DNA of 64,000 nucleotides. Origin: Lamellibrachia satsuma (lineage: Eukaryota > Annelida > Polychaeta > Sabellida > Siboglinidae). Each line of letters begins with the position of its first letter. Position 1 is the first letter of the stretch. Where the stretch lies: assembly GCA_033239005.1 (NCBI GenBank), contig BSQZ01000005.1:2495001-2559000 (forward strand). The letters run 5' to 3'. Positions 9,900-21,600 of the stretch are shown here, in pieces. The position numbers and the translations under genes were made by a program. The notes under the pieces are model-generated. The model searched no databases. It was not told the DNA's origin and worked only from the letters and a program-made list of their open reading frames with translations.

Positions 9900-11560
9900 T
9901 ATCCCGGTCACAAATATGTTGTTATTTTAAGAATATCATTATTATTATTCCAGCAGGTCCAGGAGTGAGCAGAATTTGTGGAATATGATAAGTTTTCTTA
10001 CATAAATCTTGATATAATTATAACTATATCAATAAACCTCTACAGTCCAGTGGAACATCAAATTAATATGAATCAAGATATTACTTTGCATCTATCAGCT
10101 ACAATATACGATTGCACAAATAAAATTATAGCATAAAACATATAGTGCATAATAATATTTATGCATGTTTGATATTTATGGAACCATTCAACTGCAGCTT
10201 TGTTGTTGTAATGTCATCTCCATTTCCACGCAGAAGGCAGTCAGCCAAAAAAGGTATTTTGTCTACCACAATTTTCTCATTATTTCTGTTGTGTTACAGA
10301 AAATCTCATCTACGGTTAATACAGAAAACATCTCAATTGTATAATTTAAGTTTGACACAATAGTATCAGCATTAGGAATACACGTTTGATGAAGCTATTA
10401 CAAAAAAGGAAACCGGTTCAGGTAACTACATGTGTAACCAAGCCAATAGCTATATCTTTTTTGATTTGTTTGCATTTTTCCTAAATTCCAAAACATGGTC
10501 ATTCTGACTATATAGATATGTATATTAGCAAATATGTATGTTTCATTGTTAACTGTTGCATACCAAAGTTATCTCTCAACCAAATGTTGTGGTCAGACTA
10601 TTGTACTTCTATTTCAGATGATGTTGCTGAAATGATGTTAGTTGCCTTCTGTAGTTAATTATATTTGTAGTACAGCGTTCCAAACGCTTATAATTATACC
10701 CCGTTAATTGTATGTTCGCTTATCCGGAAAACTCTTTAATCCGGACTCATTCACTGGGAACCAAAGTGTCTGAATTAACAAGATTCCACTCAATTAAACA
10801 GTGGTGGGTGTTTGGTGGTATCTCTGTCTTACCAAATACAAAATTTAGATACGAATGGTTATTATAAAATTGTAGATTGTATACCACTGCTTAAACGTTA
10901 AGAACATTTCCAATATATTGATGAAAGGTGTGCATTTTAGTCAAAACAACACATAATGCTTCCTGAAATACATCACCAATAAAGTATGCAACAGTAAACC
11001 TGTCAGGGCGTAGCTATGTATACATTCACGTGGAAGCTCACATCTAAGAGGGGAAGTGGACTTTCATTGTTTAAAGAAAACTGTAATTGTTTGCAATCTG
11101 GTGCATTTTAAAGTCAACAAAAAACTTAGAAAAGAATACCCCTCCAGCCATGGAGAAAAACATGACGCACCTACTCAACACCCATCCCTGGTGGTGTGAT
11201 GTGTTAGGTGGATGTGAACCTTCAGTATATCACATGTATGACAAACATAGTTTTAATATGCTAGGATTTTGCAGTTTATTAAGGTTGTTTACATGCTTCA
11301 ATGACCCGTTTACTATGTAATAACACATTTCGTGAAGCATTATTGCAGTACATGTATTAGAGTATCATTCAAAATAGTTGGAAAACTTGTACTATGAATC
11401 GATGACCATAAAAAACTATGTACGAATTAAAGAATCAATCATGTTAATGATATTAATAGACAACCACAAATCATTTGCAACGGTAACAGTCATTAAGTCA
11501 TCAGCCAAAAACACATGTAGGCAGTGTTAATGCTTCGCTAATTAATGTTTACGAGTGTAT
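9900..11560. other. Intron, no supported exon
   Basis: The missing FN3 second half and transmembrane exon should lie between 9843 and 13,064, but no convincing splice-bounded hydrophobic segment was found. Confidence 0.45.
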
Positions 11561-11566
11561 CATATC

Positions 11567-11652
11567 CAGGGTTGAAAAAATTCATGATTTAAAAAAAAAT
11601 AAAACAAATCTTATTTTTTTATATTTTAACCAGATTTTTTTAATCTGGCAGA
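11567..11652 (+). mobile_element. hAT-like terminal fragment
   Basis: Starts CAGGGTTGAAAAAATTCATG and continues with a T/A-rich stretch ending aatctgg, closely resembling the left end of the hAT element at 12,110. No matching right end was found nearby. Confidence 0.55.
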
Positions 11653-12109
11653 TGCAATGAGTGTAGATGGCGATGGGGAGCTCCTATCAGCTGTCTGATT
11701 CATGCTTGCCCTAGACGCCATAGACGCCAGCCAGATTAGGGATGGACCATTCAATTTCTGGGAGCAGGTTGAATTTTTAAAAATATGATGTCATGTCGAT
11801 GTGGAAGCACGTATGTGTGGCTATCCTCATGCCTGCCTGTAAGATTTGTAGCTTCACAAAATAGTGTGTATAAAATGTGTATTCAATTATTATTTGTTTT
11901 GTAAACAAAACTTGCTATTCCATTCTATGTTTACAAGTTTGACCACCAGCAGCATAAAGTACCAAGGCTAAGATGGATATTTATGTGATAATGTATTCAG
12001 AATTTTTTAATATTGTAATCGTGACAGTCACTTATGGACTACCATGCAAGTTATTCCGGCTATAAATAAAGCAATAACTAATTAATGCAAAGTATTAGTA
12101 AAGTACAAT

Positions 12110-12981
12110 CAGGGTTGAAAAAATCATAAGTTAAAAAAGATTTTTTTTATTTATTTGATTTTTTTTAAATCTGGTATATAGACATTGATATAGATGTTTA
12201 TATTTATAAACTCTTTCAAACGTGTTCTATGTAAATCAATTTGGGTACTTGTCTTAAAGGAGGATACATGATTTTTGTTTATATAAAGTTATATAATTAT
12301 AACACTGTTTGATTTACAACAACAACAAAACTGTCGTAGTAGAATAGAATATTTTATTTGATGTAGCACCAGATCCAATTTTAAATTGTTCATGGCACTC
12401 ATTGGGACGAATCCACCCATTAGACAATGTCCACAAGACCTCATCCCCTGTAGTTGCATAATCTGTCTTGGAAAGGAAAACTTGCTGTGTGTCTATGGCT
12501 GTTGCAGTAATAATTATTTTTTGCTGAGAGGGTGGATTAGCACCTGTCCAGGGCTCTGCCTACTCTAAGGTTCTCTATCTAGACTGCAAACGAGTACAGT
12601 ATTAATATGTAGCCCAGACTGTCTCACTCAGGCCAACATACTGAATTGGTAACAACTAGCACAAGCTTTCAGTGGACTTTAACTCAAGGCTTCTGACTTG
12701 AAAAGATACTTCCTCTGGAAGACAAATTTGTGTGGCTTCTGACTTGAAAAGATAGTTCCTCTGGAAGACAAGTTTGTGTGGCTTCACTGCATTCAGAAAG
12801 GGAATAGCTCAAACATACACAAAACTTTGTTGATCTCGATGCTTGTAAACAATTACTTATGTTAAATTCATATAAATCTGCGATTAAAGAAATAAAAAAA
12901 TCATTAATCAATGATTTAAAAAAATATTTGGAGTGATTTAAATCATGATTTAAATCAAATGATTTTAATCAAACAACTCTG
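12110..12981 (+). mobile_element. Nonautonomous hAT-type transposon
   Basis: Begins CAGGGTTGAAAAAATC and ends GATTTTAATCAAACAACTCTG (terminal inverted repeats, imperfect). It is flanked by a perfect 8-bp duplication AGTACAAT at 12,102-12,109 and 12,982-12,989. CAGGG-type ends with an 8-bp target duplication are typical of hAT. Length is 872 bp with no transposase frame. It contains a 46-bp tandem duplication at 12,688 and 12,734. Confidence 0.85.
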
Positions 12982-13064
12982 AGTACAATGATTGTTGTCA
13001 TGCAATGACCAATTATTTGCTTAATTTTTTCAATGCGCCCGGAATGAAACACTCACCGGTACAG

Positions 13065-13158
13065 AAAGACAGACATGTAGTATCAAGTACTGAATTCAAT
13101 GGTGACATTCAGTATGAAAGTCTCACAGGTCATTCTATTGATGTCTCAGTGCAGCAAG
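13065..13158 (+). CDS. Receptor cytoplasmic-tail exon A
   Basis: Acceptor ggtacag|AAA before 13,065 and donor CAAG|GTAAGT after 13,158 (phase 1). It encodes KDRHVVSSTEFNGDIQYESL followed by TGHSIDVSVQQ. IQYESL fits an immunoreceptor-type tyrosine motif (hydrophobic-x-Y-x-x-L). Hydrophilic composition and position before the last exon suggest an intracellular tail. No homologue is named. Confidence 0.65.
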
Positions 13159-13332
13159 GTAAGTCAACATAATTAATATGAATAAGACGCAAGCTTCAGT
13201 CTCATGAGAGTACCAGTTATTTCATTAAGTAAGAACTCAGTCTACACATTAAGTGTCTGCATCATTTTTGCTAAATAAGCAAACATGGATATATTAAATG
13301 TTTTGTACAGTTGACAATGGAATCACACATTT

Positions 13333-13375
13333 ACGTAATTGGTAACTGCATCTACTATGCAGTTACCAATTACGT
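13333..13375. repeat. Perfect 19-bp inverted repeat (hairpin)
   Basis: Stem 13,333-13,351 and 13,357-13,375 with loop CTACT; no mismatches. It lies in the intron between the two tail exons. Confidence 0.95.
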
Positions 13376-13618
13376 GTGGCACACTGGTGCAATATGAATT
13401 TTTTAATCCCAGAAAAATAGCTTATCCACTATGTTGTTCAATGTCATTAGAACCATTACTTTAATTAATTGCTTCTTGTTTCCGCTTTGTGAACAGTCCA
13501 CTGTCATGATATGATTTGGCCTGTATGTATTCTTGCAAAACATATGGTTTCATCTCAAATCTGTTATAAGCTTTGCTCGCTCTTATTTTGATGTTATTAT
13601 CATTATTACAAACAACAG

Positions 13619-13731
13619 TGGTTGGAAAGGATGCTGCTGAGTATTCAGAAGTAAAAGAGACAGTCACAGCAGAAGTAACAAGAGGACAACCTACCTACCA
13701 GAACATCAGCACCAAGAACACGTCTAACTGA
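13619..13731 (+). CDS. Receptor last coding exon: cytoplasmic tail end
   Basis: Acceptor aacaacag|TG before 13,619. Joined to the G ending the previous exon it gives Val and stays open to TGA 13,729-13,731. It encodes VGKDAAEYSEVKETVTAEV, then RGQPTYQNISTKNTSN-stop. EYSEV and PTYQNI are tyrosine motifs (YxxV and T-x-Y-x-x-I, ITSM-like). With IQYESL in the previous exon the tail would carry three phosphorylatable tyrosines. Phase agreement of both tail exons supports the model. The signalling role is inferred. Confidence 0.7.
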
Positions 13732-13810
13732 CGGTGAAAACAGTGTATATTGAGACAACGGACTGGCTGTGTATGAGAAACATCCATCAGGGGCTGTATG
13801 CATGGACTGG

Positions 13811-13866
13811 GACTAACCTCTTACGCCATAGCTTAACGCCTAGGCTATAGCGTAAACCCGTTAGTC
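13811..13866. repeat. Imperfect palindrome at the Harbinger left edge
   Basis: GACTAAC...TTACGCCATAGC pairs with GCTATAGCGTAA...GTTAGTC, one mismatch in the 12-bp central arm. Confidence 0.8.
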
Positions 13867-13985
13867 TGTATGCATGAGCACTAGTTAGGCTAAATTTCCG
13901 GGGATTTCCCGCATAGTCACGACATATCACTACGCCCAAGAACCACCAGGACTAACTCCTTAGTCTATAGCGCAACTCTTGAAAA

Positions 13986-14464
13986 ATGGCGGAGACAATT
14001 GAGGCGAAATCGGATATTCCAGGATAGGTCCGGGATAGGAGGAATCTGCTAGAGATATTTGACGACACGGAATTGTATTCGAAGTTCAGATTTCGTCATC
14101 ACGATATTCTGAGAATTGTAGACGAGCTGAGAAATGATTTGGAATACCCAGCAACACGGCAAGGCTCCCTGCCGGCGGCATCCCAAGTGATGGTAGCACT
14201 GCGTATGTATGCCACAGGATGTTTCCAGAACTTGGTGGCTGAGACAATCGGCATTGACCAGTCCACAGCGTCGAGGACCATACATCGAGTGACCAACGCG
14301 TTGGTTCATCGAATGCACGATTGGGTGTGTCTGCCAACGCAACAAGTAGCCGACCAACAGAAGGTGAAATTCCTGCGGCTGGCAGGTTTTCGTAACGTGG
14401 TAGGGTGCATCGATGGCACCCACGTGCGAATACAGTCTCCCACAGCCACAGTTGCACTCAAATA
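13986..14464 (+). pseudogene. Harbinger transposase, N-terminal part
   Basis: From about 14,046 the frame reads RNLLEIFDDTELYSKF, then RHHDILRIVDEL and a helix-turn-helix-like region (TRQGSLPAASQVMVALRMYA, IGIDQSTASRTIHRV). It reaches GCIDGTHVRI, whose Asp (14,412-14,414) is the first catalytic D of the DDE triad. Upstream, RNRIFQDRS is in another frame and the ATG at 13,986 meets an in-frame TAG, so the N-terminus is frameshifted. About 20 codons expected before LICDAG are absent here. Confidence 0.85.
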
Positions 14465-15330
14465 ATTGATTAAAATACAATCATTATTAAAGTCAAAACA
14501 ATAGTTGTGAAAGTATACAAATACTTTATTAGTACTATTATAATACTAACACATTCGAGGATAAACTTTTTGTTACTGAGGATAGAAAGCTATTGCTGAC
14601 TGTTCAGTCCTCAAAAGCCTGTAAAAAAAGTTGCTGACATCCACACTGTTACAAAGTGTAACATTAAGTTTGCCTTCCATATAAGAGAATAAACTAACAT
14701 TCCTATCTTATTTTCCTTAGCAGCCTTATTTACACTTGTACCTAGCTGACCACTTAATTGCAATTAGTAACAGCAGCCAACTGACCATTGTATTGTTTAA
14801 AGGTTCCTCTGAGCTGATAAGAAAGGGTGCCTCTCTGTGGACATGGCATCACAAGACAGGGGTTTTATTGCTTAAATGGCAGCTCAGCTATTCAAGTAAA
14901 GGCAACTGTTGCCAGTAAGATGTCACCAACATCAAACAAACTGTCGTATTCATAACTAATCAAAGGAGGGCAGTAAAATAATTTGATCTTTCCACCTACA
15001 AAATGTTTCTATTATGTTTGATATTACCAATCTTTACAAATCGATACTTTATGTAAAAGCTTAACAGTGTCATTACTGGTATATATATATCCTTTTCATT
15101 AAATTCCAAATTAACATGCTCAAGACCTTTTAAATCCGAAATTGAATAAGTACAATTAATATTTATTTAACTTCACCCTTGTTTGCTTTTGAACATTTCT
15201 AAATAAAACACACCTATTTTTGTTATGTACTACCTACGTAGTTAAATGTATTTCAAACAGAAAGAAAAACTACATTTATTCATGTTTATAAGCATGCACA
15301 TTGAATGAATGTCAACTTTCTCTGTTGTAG
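14465..15330. other. Intron-like or inserted DNA in the transposase gene
   Basis: 866 bp of AT-rich DNA separates the transposase halves. Its right edge is a good acceptor (ctctgttgtag|TTG), but no donor matches the left edge. It may be an intron with a deletion, or an insertion. Confidence 0.5.
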
Positions 15331-15867
15331 TTGATTTGTGATGCTGGTATGCTGATAATCAACTGTGTAGCCAAGTGGCCAGGCTCAGTTCATGAAGTCA
15401 GAATACTCAGGGAATCACCACTGTTTGACGCGTTTGAGTCACACCAGAAGCCACTGACAGGGGTGTTTTTTGGCGACTGTGGCTACATGCTTCGAGACTG
15501 GCTGCTCACACCGATATTGAATCGACTGGATCGCCAGGAACGAGCATACACAGACGCCCACTGCATCACGCGAAGCACTGTCGAGCGATGCATTAGTGTG
15601 CTAAAACATTGATGGCATCGCCTGCACAGTGAGATCCGCCTCACCCCAACAAAGGCATGCAAAGTTATCTGTGCATGTGTGATGCTGCACAACCGTGCAA
15701 CATGGCTCGGACTGCCACCACCAGCAGGGCATGACACGGACCCTCAGCCAGAAGACAGCCCCGCACCAGCCTACAGGGGCGATACTCCCGCTGCGTCCGC
15801 CGAGCGGGTACGCACTGCTGCAGGGAAAGCAGCTAGAGATGCTGTTGTGAGAAATTACTTTGGATAA
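15331..15867 (+). pseudogene. Harbinger transposase, C-terminal part
   Basis: Reads LICDAGMLIINCVAKWPGSV, then FGDCGYMLRDW with the second catalytic Asp (15,475-15,477). TVERCISVLKH carries the catalytic Glu (15,583-15,585). A TGA at 15,610-15,612 stands where KHRW is expected, consistent with CGA-to-TGA decay at a CpG. The frame then continues WHRLHSEIRL to RNYFG-stop at 15,867. All three DDE residues survive, but the stop cuts the C-terminus. Confidence 0.85.
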
Positions 15868-16217
15868 TAGTCTGACAGTGGGTAGGAATCATCACTACAA
15901 CATTTGAACTCATGTTTATGAACTGATACATTCATAATTCACTTACTGAAAGCAACTGTATATATCATAATTGAAACATCAATATTATTACATGTATGAT
16001 GTATGTTAATAACATTGTAGGTGAAATACAAGATGACTAAAAGTTGGTGGTATTTACTCTAACTTTAATAGACATATTTAAAGTTAGAGTAAATACCACA
16101 TACGTTTAATCCTCTTGTATTTCACCTACAATTTTACTGAAAAACATCACAATATGTCATATCATTGATGTGTCGATTACATTGTACACAGTTGCTTTCA
16201 GTAAGTGTTCATGCATG

Positions 16218-16793
16218 TAAAACTACTCGAGTTGCAGTTCGCGTTGCAATTTACTAACCTGCAACTTCGTCTTCTCTTCCTGCAACTGCATTAGTTTGAA
16301 TTTTTTTTCGTTTTTGGCAATGCCAGCCACTTCTAGAAGAGAGCACTCTCCTCAGCGTCTGCTTCGGGCATCTCTTGCATCGCTGTTCCGTCACCGCGGT
16401 GACCCCAGGAGTACGAATGGGAGTAGTCACAGAAACTGGAGTGGAGACGATCTTGGTGGCTTCAGTCATAGATGCAGGTCTCTTCTCCAGCGCACTTGTC
16501 CATACAGGTCTAGGTCTCAACTTCAATACACCTGTTGGTGCAGGTGTTGTCTCCCAAACACCTGTCGGTGCAGGTGTTCTCTCCAAAACACCTATCGATG
16601 CATGGGTAATCTCCAATGCTGGTGTGGCAGGGCGTGTAGCTGTCGATGTGGATCGTGCAGCTATTGCTGGCGGCTCCACAGGCATGAACCAGCTCGGAGC
16701 TGGCTGTGATGAAGGCCCCGGCAGTGAACCAGCTCGGACCTGGCTGTGACAAAGGCCCCGGCAATGGCATGGGCACAACAGATGATGACATGT
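16218..16793 (-). pseudogene. Harbinger Myb-like protein, C-terminal exon
   Basis: Acceptor attccag|AC at 16,793, phase-compatible with the exon ending at 17,303. It encodes a Pro/Thr/Ser-rich region with 33-bp repeats (TPAPTGV..) and finishes in a short coiled coil, KLMQLQEEKTKLQVSKLQ, followed by RELQLE-stop at about 16,226. The reading frame changes more than once, including at an A8 run near 16,305 and within a duplicated segment near 16,690-16,760. Confidence 0.65.
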
Positions 16794-17302
16794 CTGGAAT
16801 GCCAAAACGTGTTCCTTTTTGTATAATGCCATCTGTAAACATGTGTCAAACTTTCCTTGTTTTGTTGTCTATTTACATAATATGTGATGTTCATTTTAAA
16901 CAGTTTATCCTGATCATATGAAACATGTGAAACAAATACAAATGAATGTATGCAAGTTATTCTGTGCAGCAAAAAAGATGCAGTGATATGTTGATATAAT
17001 TATTGTCTAGAATTAATTACATTTTAGGTTATAGTGAATTTTAATGGTGGCTCAATGTGGAGGTGACACAGTGTGTGCCAACTGCCACAGGTCCTGTTAT
17101 GTAACTTTACAGCTGTGCTGTTGTGTATTGGTACTCTTCTGTCACTGCCATAGTTATATAATGCCTGCCACTTTATGGTGGCTGCCTGTAACTTGAGTCC
17201 TGTCACACTGAGCTAATTTATGATTCCTGCATGTAATGTGAATCTATAGGACATTGCTAATTTTTATATGCAAATCAATTATTTATAATTAAGCTTGCTT
17301 AC

Positions 17303-17377
17303 CCCATGCTTCGTCCACTTGCACAGTCACTGACTGGCCGTCAGAAGTCTCCATGACAAAGCTGTCTGTTCCTTCCA
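17303..17377 (-). pseudogene. Harbinger Myb-like protein, middle exon
   Basis: Acceptor gtttcag|TG at 17,377 and donor GG|GTAAGC at 17,303; 75 nt, phase 1 to 1. It encodes VEGTDSFVMETSDGQSVTVQ then VDEAW. Its G plus AC of the next exon restores Asp (WDMSSS). Confidence 0.6.
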
Positions 17378-18107
17378 CTGAAACATTTAAAATTATGAGG
17401 TTTGTGAATATTACATATTGTGATTGTATTGCATTGTATTATGTTCATGTTGTGTACTTATATATAATAATTTGTACAGTTTGAATATTTAAAATGCATT
17501 ACAGTCTTGCATATAAGTTTTTCTTTCACAACATTGTTCATCGTACATTAAAAAAAATAATATATGCACTTCATTTGTCAATAAAAAATAAAGTGATGTA
17601 TTCCATTAATGCACTTGATTCAGTTATATGGAAATGAGAACAAAATGATAATTGTACTTTCATCACGATTATATATATACTAGTATATTTATTAATGTAT
17701 TTCTTAACCAAAATTAATTTAGTATTATAATTTATTCTATCAACAAGTTTGAGTACATTTAACTAAGAACACACGAATGATAACAGTTAAAAAAAATCAC
17801 TGCAATCTGTTATGAGTCGCAGAAAAAGTCGTCTAAATAAATTCACAGTTTTGGCTAGGAAAAAAGTCGCAGGAAATAAAGTCACAGCATTATTTTACAA
17901 CACAATATTCGAAGACTGTGTATATACTAAATACAAAGTGTTGCATATTTCCACTGATAATTAAATACAACAAAGTGTGATGCATGATTAATACAAATAT
18001 TCTAAAGAAACTATCAAACTCGCTCCTTTTTATTAATAATTGTAAAATTATAAGTAAAAATTATTAGTGACTTGTTATCAAACTTTTGCACTGAATGTTT
18101 AGTCTTT

Positions 18108-18321
18108 TGTTCTGATGATTAAGACAACTATTCCTTGCCTTGGCGGTGATTTCACGCCAAACCTCCTTTTTCTAAATTCTTATTAGTTATCGAACTTTGA
18201 CGTTTAGTCATAATAACAACTTTTTCATTTGCGATTCCTTCAACCAAACTTAGGATTTCGTCCTCTCGGAAGTTAGGTTTCCTTTTTTCCCACCGCGCGC
18301 AGCTACTTCGACGACATCCAT
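18108..18321 (-). pseudogene. Harbinger Myb/SANT-like DNA-binding exon
   Basis: ATG at 18,321. MDVVEVAARGGKK is followed, after a one-base loss in an A run, by KRKPNFREDEILSLVEGI and SSITNK, then, after a second indel, EVWREITAKAR. KRKPNF..DE...LVE..., ITNK and W..I are hallmarks of the Myb/SANT-like domain that partners Harbinger transposase. Confidence 0.75.
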
Positions 18322-18619
18322 ACTGATAATGAACGAAAGATAAACAAGAACAAGTGTCATATCGGACGCTTTGACCAACCGCGCTTCACCTTTGACCGGT
18401 TGCGCGTGTGCAGTGCAATGGAATGTGTCGGGAATCCCTGGGGAATCCCTTCTACGTCCGGGCTGCAATTTTTTTCCCATAATGAGTCCTGGCAAGCAGC
18501 GCTTTAGGCGGACATGATTGGCTGCTGAGAATAGTTGACCTCCGAACTCTCTAATTCATAACAGCAATACACGTGTTTAATTGAACCTATGTCAATAATG
18601 ACACGTGGCTTGAACTTGA

Positions 18620-21600
18620 CCTGTTGAAAATAACGGTAATTTCACTTGCACTTGTTTTGATAAATCAAACAGTTTTTTTGTAATTGTACAAACTATAACA
18701 AACACATGAAATCAACGTGGATTACTCTTAGAATTGTGCCGCCATAAAAGCAGGGACAAACTTTCAGTCAATCAATAATTATTTATTACAATCATATAAA
18801 ACAAACAAAACAAGCCATGAGCACAATATAAGAAGGTATAACAAACATTATTGCTAACCATTTCACTCGATTAAAAAGATTATGTGCCATGAAAGCTTAG
18901 ACAACAAGTATTGACTATTTTGAGAAAACAAATAATAGAACATATGGCAAAAAGGCATTTCATGTTTTAATGCCTGTAAAGCTAATTAGAGAAAAACCTG
19001 GTCTATGTCAACCAAATATTTACAAGAACATTACCAAATTATTTTACAGTTTGGATTAATAGAGTGACTGATCAATTAACTTTTCTGATACAAAAACAAC
19101 GAATATTTTACTCGTTTTGAGCATGAACATTATAAACAAATCAACAAGTCTGGTAGCACCAATCTTAAAGACAACCTATGCACTACACGTGTGTCTTTAT
19201 TCACATTTAAAGACAAACTAATCAGGATATAACTAATGTTATTGACCATCTTCATGCAGGATACATAATTAAAGAATTTTTGAAGTTAATGCCATTAGAC
19301 TGAACATATTTAAAAAAAATTAATTGCAAAGCTTTCGACTTAATTTTAGCATAATTTACCTATAAAAGTAATGCTCCATTGGTGCCATAATATAACATAA
19401 ATGAAGAAAATATCAAAAAAAGAAAAAACAAAAGTCGAACCCACAAAGCTTTGAACGCGAAACCCTAGAACTGAACTCAAAGCACCACACGATCTATCCC
19501 AAATAAACATTGAACAAATTGCTTAGCTGTCAGTGACAGTGACTGAGACTACGCCCGATCCATGCAACGTCACATGAATATGTTGCCTGTATTTCACAAG
19601 CTTAGTCTTGCAGTCTTCCAGATCTAAGTTTAATACATCTGTAACATGTAGATAAATTGTATTCACCGAATCATTTGAAATTGCCTCCACATCTGAAGAT
19701 GTTCAGTGCTCTCTGGTGTATCACTATGTCAACTGTTATAACAAACAGCCATTGCTAGCCAATCTTGAAGACAACGCCTGAACTATGTCTATAAGTGTGT
19801 AGCATAGTTATATTATATCAACCATTTCTTCTTAGATTACTATTTCAGATGAACAACATGATTGACGATATAAATAACGTGTCTTTTTAATTCGTCCTGT
19901 TATTTAAATAAACAAACTATCAGGATTAAGAGACTTAACTTGAACTTGGAAATCAATGACTTGACTTGACTTGCAGGCCAATGACTTCAAACTTGACTTG
20001 ACTTTTTTATTTACAAACATAACTTTAAACATGATGTTGATGCACGTTTTAATATTTTTTATTTTAAGTGATAATTTTTTGTTAATTAATTTATTTTCTT
20101 TGGCTGTTTTACTGTGCCAATTGCATAATTTAACTGCTATAGTTGCCATTTTAATAAAATTATTATGATAAAATGACTTGCCAGTTTGTGACTAAAAATC
20201 ATGTCTTAAGTGTATTTCAAGTTAGGTTTTAATCAATTCCATCATGGATTGCTTGCAGTATGTGTACAGTTTTTCCGTCTTATTAATGCTTAAAACAGTT
20301 AACATTTGATAAAACAAACCAAAAACGGCAACCATAACATATCGAATTACGTAGAAGAAATTGGTATCACTACCACACAAAAGCAGTATTGTATTTTTAT
20401 TTCTGAGTACGCAATATAATTTAAATATGTGTTGGAGTGTACAATATCAATATGTAAAAAAAAAACAGTTTCTGACACCAAACTACACTAATAACAAAAC
20501 AATTAAATTGTATATGTACTATACATGAGGCTCACGTGTCAAGCATCAAAGCTGTCATTGGGCAACAGCAACTGAGATGGGCCCGTCACGTATTTCACAT
20601 ACCTGAAACGCAGGGACAAATGTAGGATAAGACGGATGTGTACATATCAAAATCATAGTGACAGTATTAAGGGGAGACTTGGGATTGACATTTTCATTTC
20701 ACATATATCAGTAACAACCAGCCTTAAATGACCCAAATTATGTGCGTAGTTACTCCAGGCAATCTCACTAAAAACTAATTTTTTTCTAGAAGGTTTGTTT
20801 TCGTGATTATAAAAAATGTATTTCCCCGCGAAATTGAGGGTAAATGATACCCATAGTTCATTATATAAAAGGTGGTCATAGTGTTCAACGGTTATTTAGT
20901 TTTCGAGATCATAATGACACACTGTGGCAAGTTTCAAGCAATTATATAAAGCAGTAGCACGGATAAATGAAACAGAAGGCAGCAGGTGTGTGTGGGAGGG
21001 GATCTTTCTGAACTAATTTATATGGATGAAACCTTGTACACATTATGCAAGATTCAGGGGCGGATCTAGGCTTGTTGGCGGGGGTCTCAGTCGTAGTCAT
21101 ATGTCGTTCTACTTAAGAACCGCGGGGGGGGGCGACACGTGTCGTTATACTTACAGAAGGGTTAATATTACATTAGCCGGCTGCTAATATTTCAGTCTTT
21201 ACATTGATACCTGTTCAGATTTCATGATTTTTGGGTTTGAGAAGTTTAACATGTGTGACCGGTGATTTAGAAAAGGATATATGCTGTGTTCATATCCGGA
21301 TGACAAGTATTTTGGGGAAGTGTTTACCTTGGCAGTAATAGCGTGGCCAGTCACTGGTTACGCAATACTGTAAAGGCAGGCAAAGTTGACTTGAAGTTTG
21401 ATATTGCACGGTTTCCTGTATGTGTAGGGTAGGTAGGTAGGATTTAGGATTAAAAAGATGTTAATTTTAAAGCGACTCAAGTGGTTATATATGACGGGCG
21501 GATCCAGGGTTTAAAAAGGGGGGTCCAAGGTAATGTGTGAAGCCCCTTCTGATAGTGGTTCTGAATGATACCATAAAAGTAGCTAGGTTTCATATTATAG

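Larger units (their letters stand above)
1..13731 (+). other. Ig/FN3 single-chain receptor gene (partial locus, degenerate)
   Basis: Gene-level entry. Exons readable on + are 1-276 (Ig), 796-962 (FN3-like), 4502-4745 (Ig), about 6679-6946 (Ig), 8106-8477 (Ig), 8603-8935 (Ig, duplicated), 9648-9842 (FN3 first half), 13065-13158 and 13619-13731 (cytoplasmic tail with stop). Most junctions are phase 1, the usual arrangement for Ig/FN3 modules. The domain order and tyrosine-containing tail indicate a type I cell-surface adhesion or signalling receptor. The 5' end, signal peptide, second halves of the FN3 domains and the transmembrane exon were not found. Several exons carry frameshifts or stops, so this is either a pseudogene, a low-quality assembly, or a locus where some exons are dead. 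No orthologue is named. Confidence 0.7.
13780..18620. mobile_element. Harbinger (PIF) element, decayed, two convergent genes
   Basis: Transposase halves on + (about 13,986-15,867) and a Myb/SANT-like protein on - (about 16,218-18,321) face each other, the gene set of animal Harbinger elements. Terminal inverted repeats and a 3-bp target duplication could not be identified, so both edges are approximate. The left edge contains a 56-bp imperfect palindrome (13,811-13,866). Both genes carry frameshifts and stops, so the copy is dead. Confidence 0.75.

Noticed and set aside
16375..16749. Plus-strand frame with repeated TPVGAGVVSQ
   Set aside because: Opposite-strand shadow of the Pro/Thr-rich repeats in the Myb-like exon.
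19421..19510. Possible tRNA-derived repeat near 'gtcgaacccacaaagc'
   Set aside because: B-box resemblance is too weak and no second copy was seen in the window.
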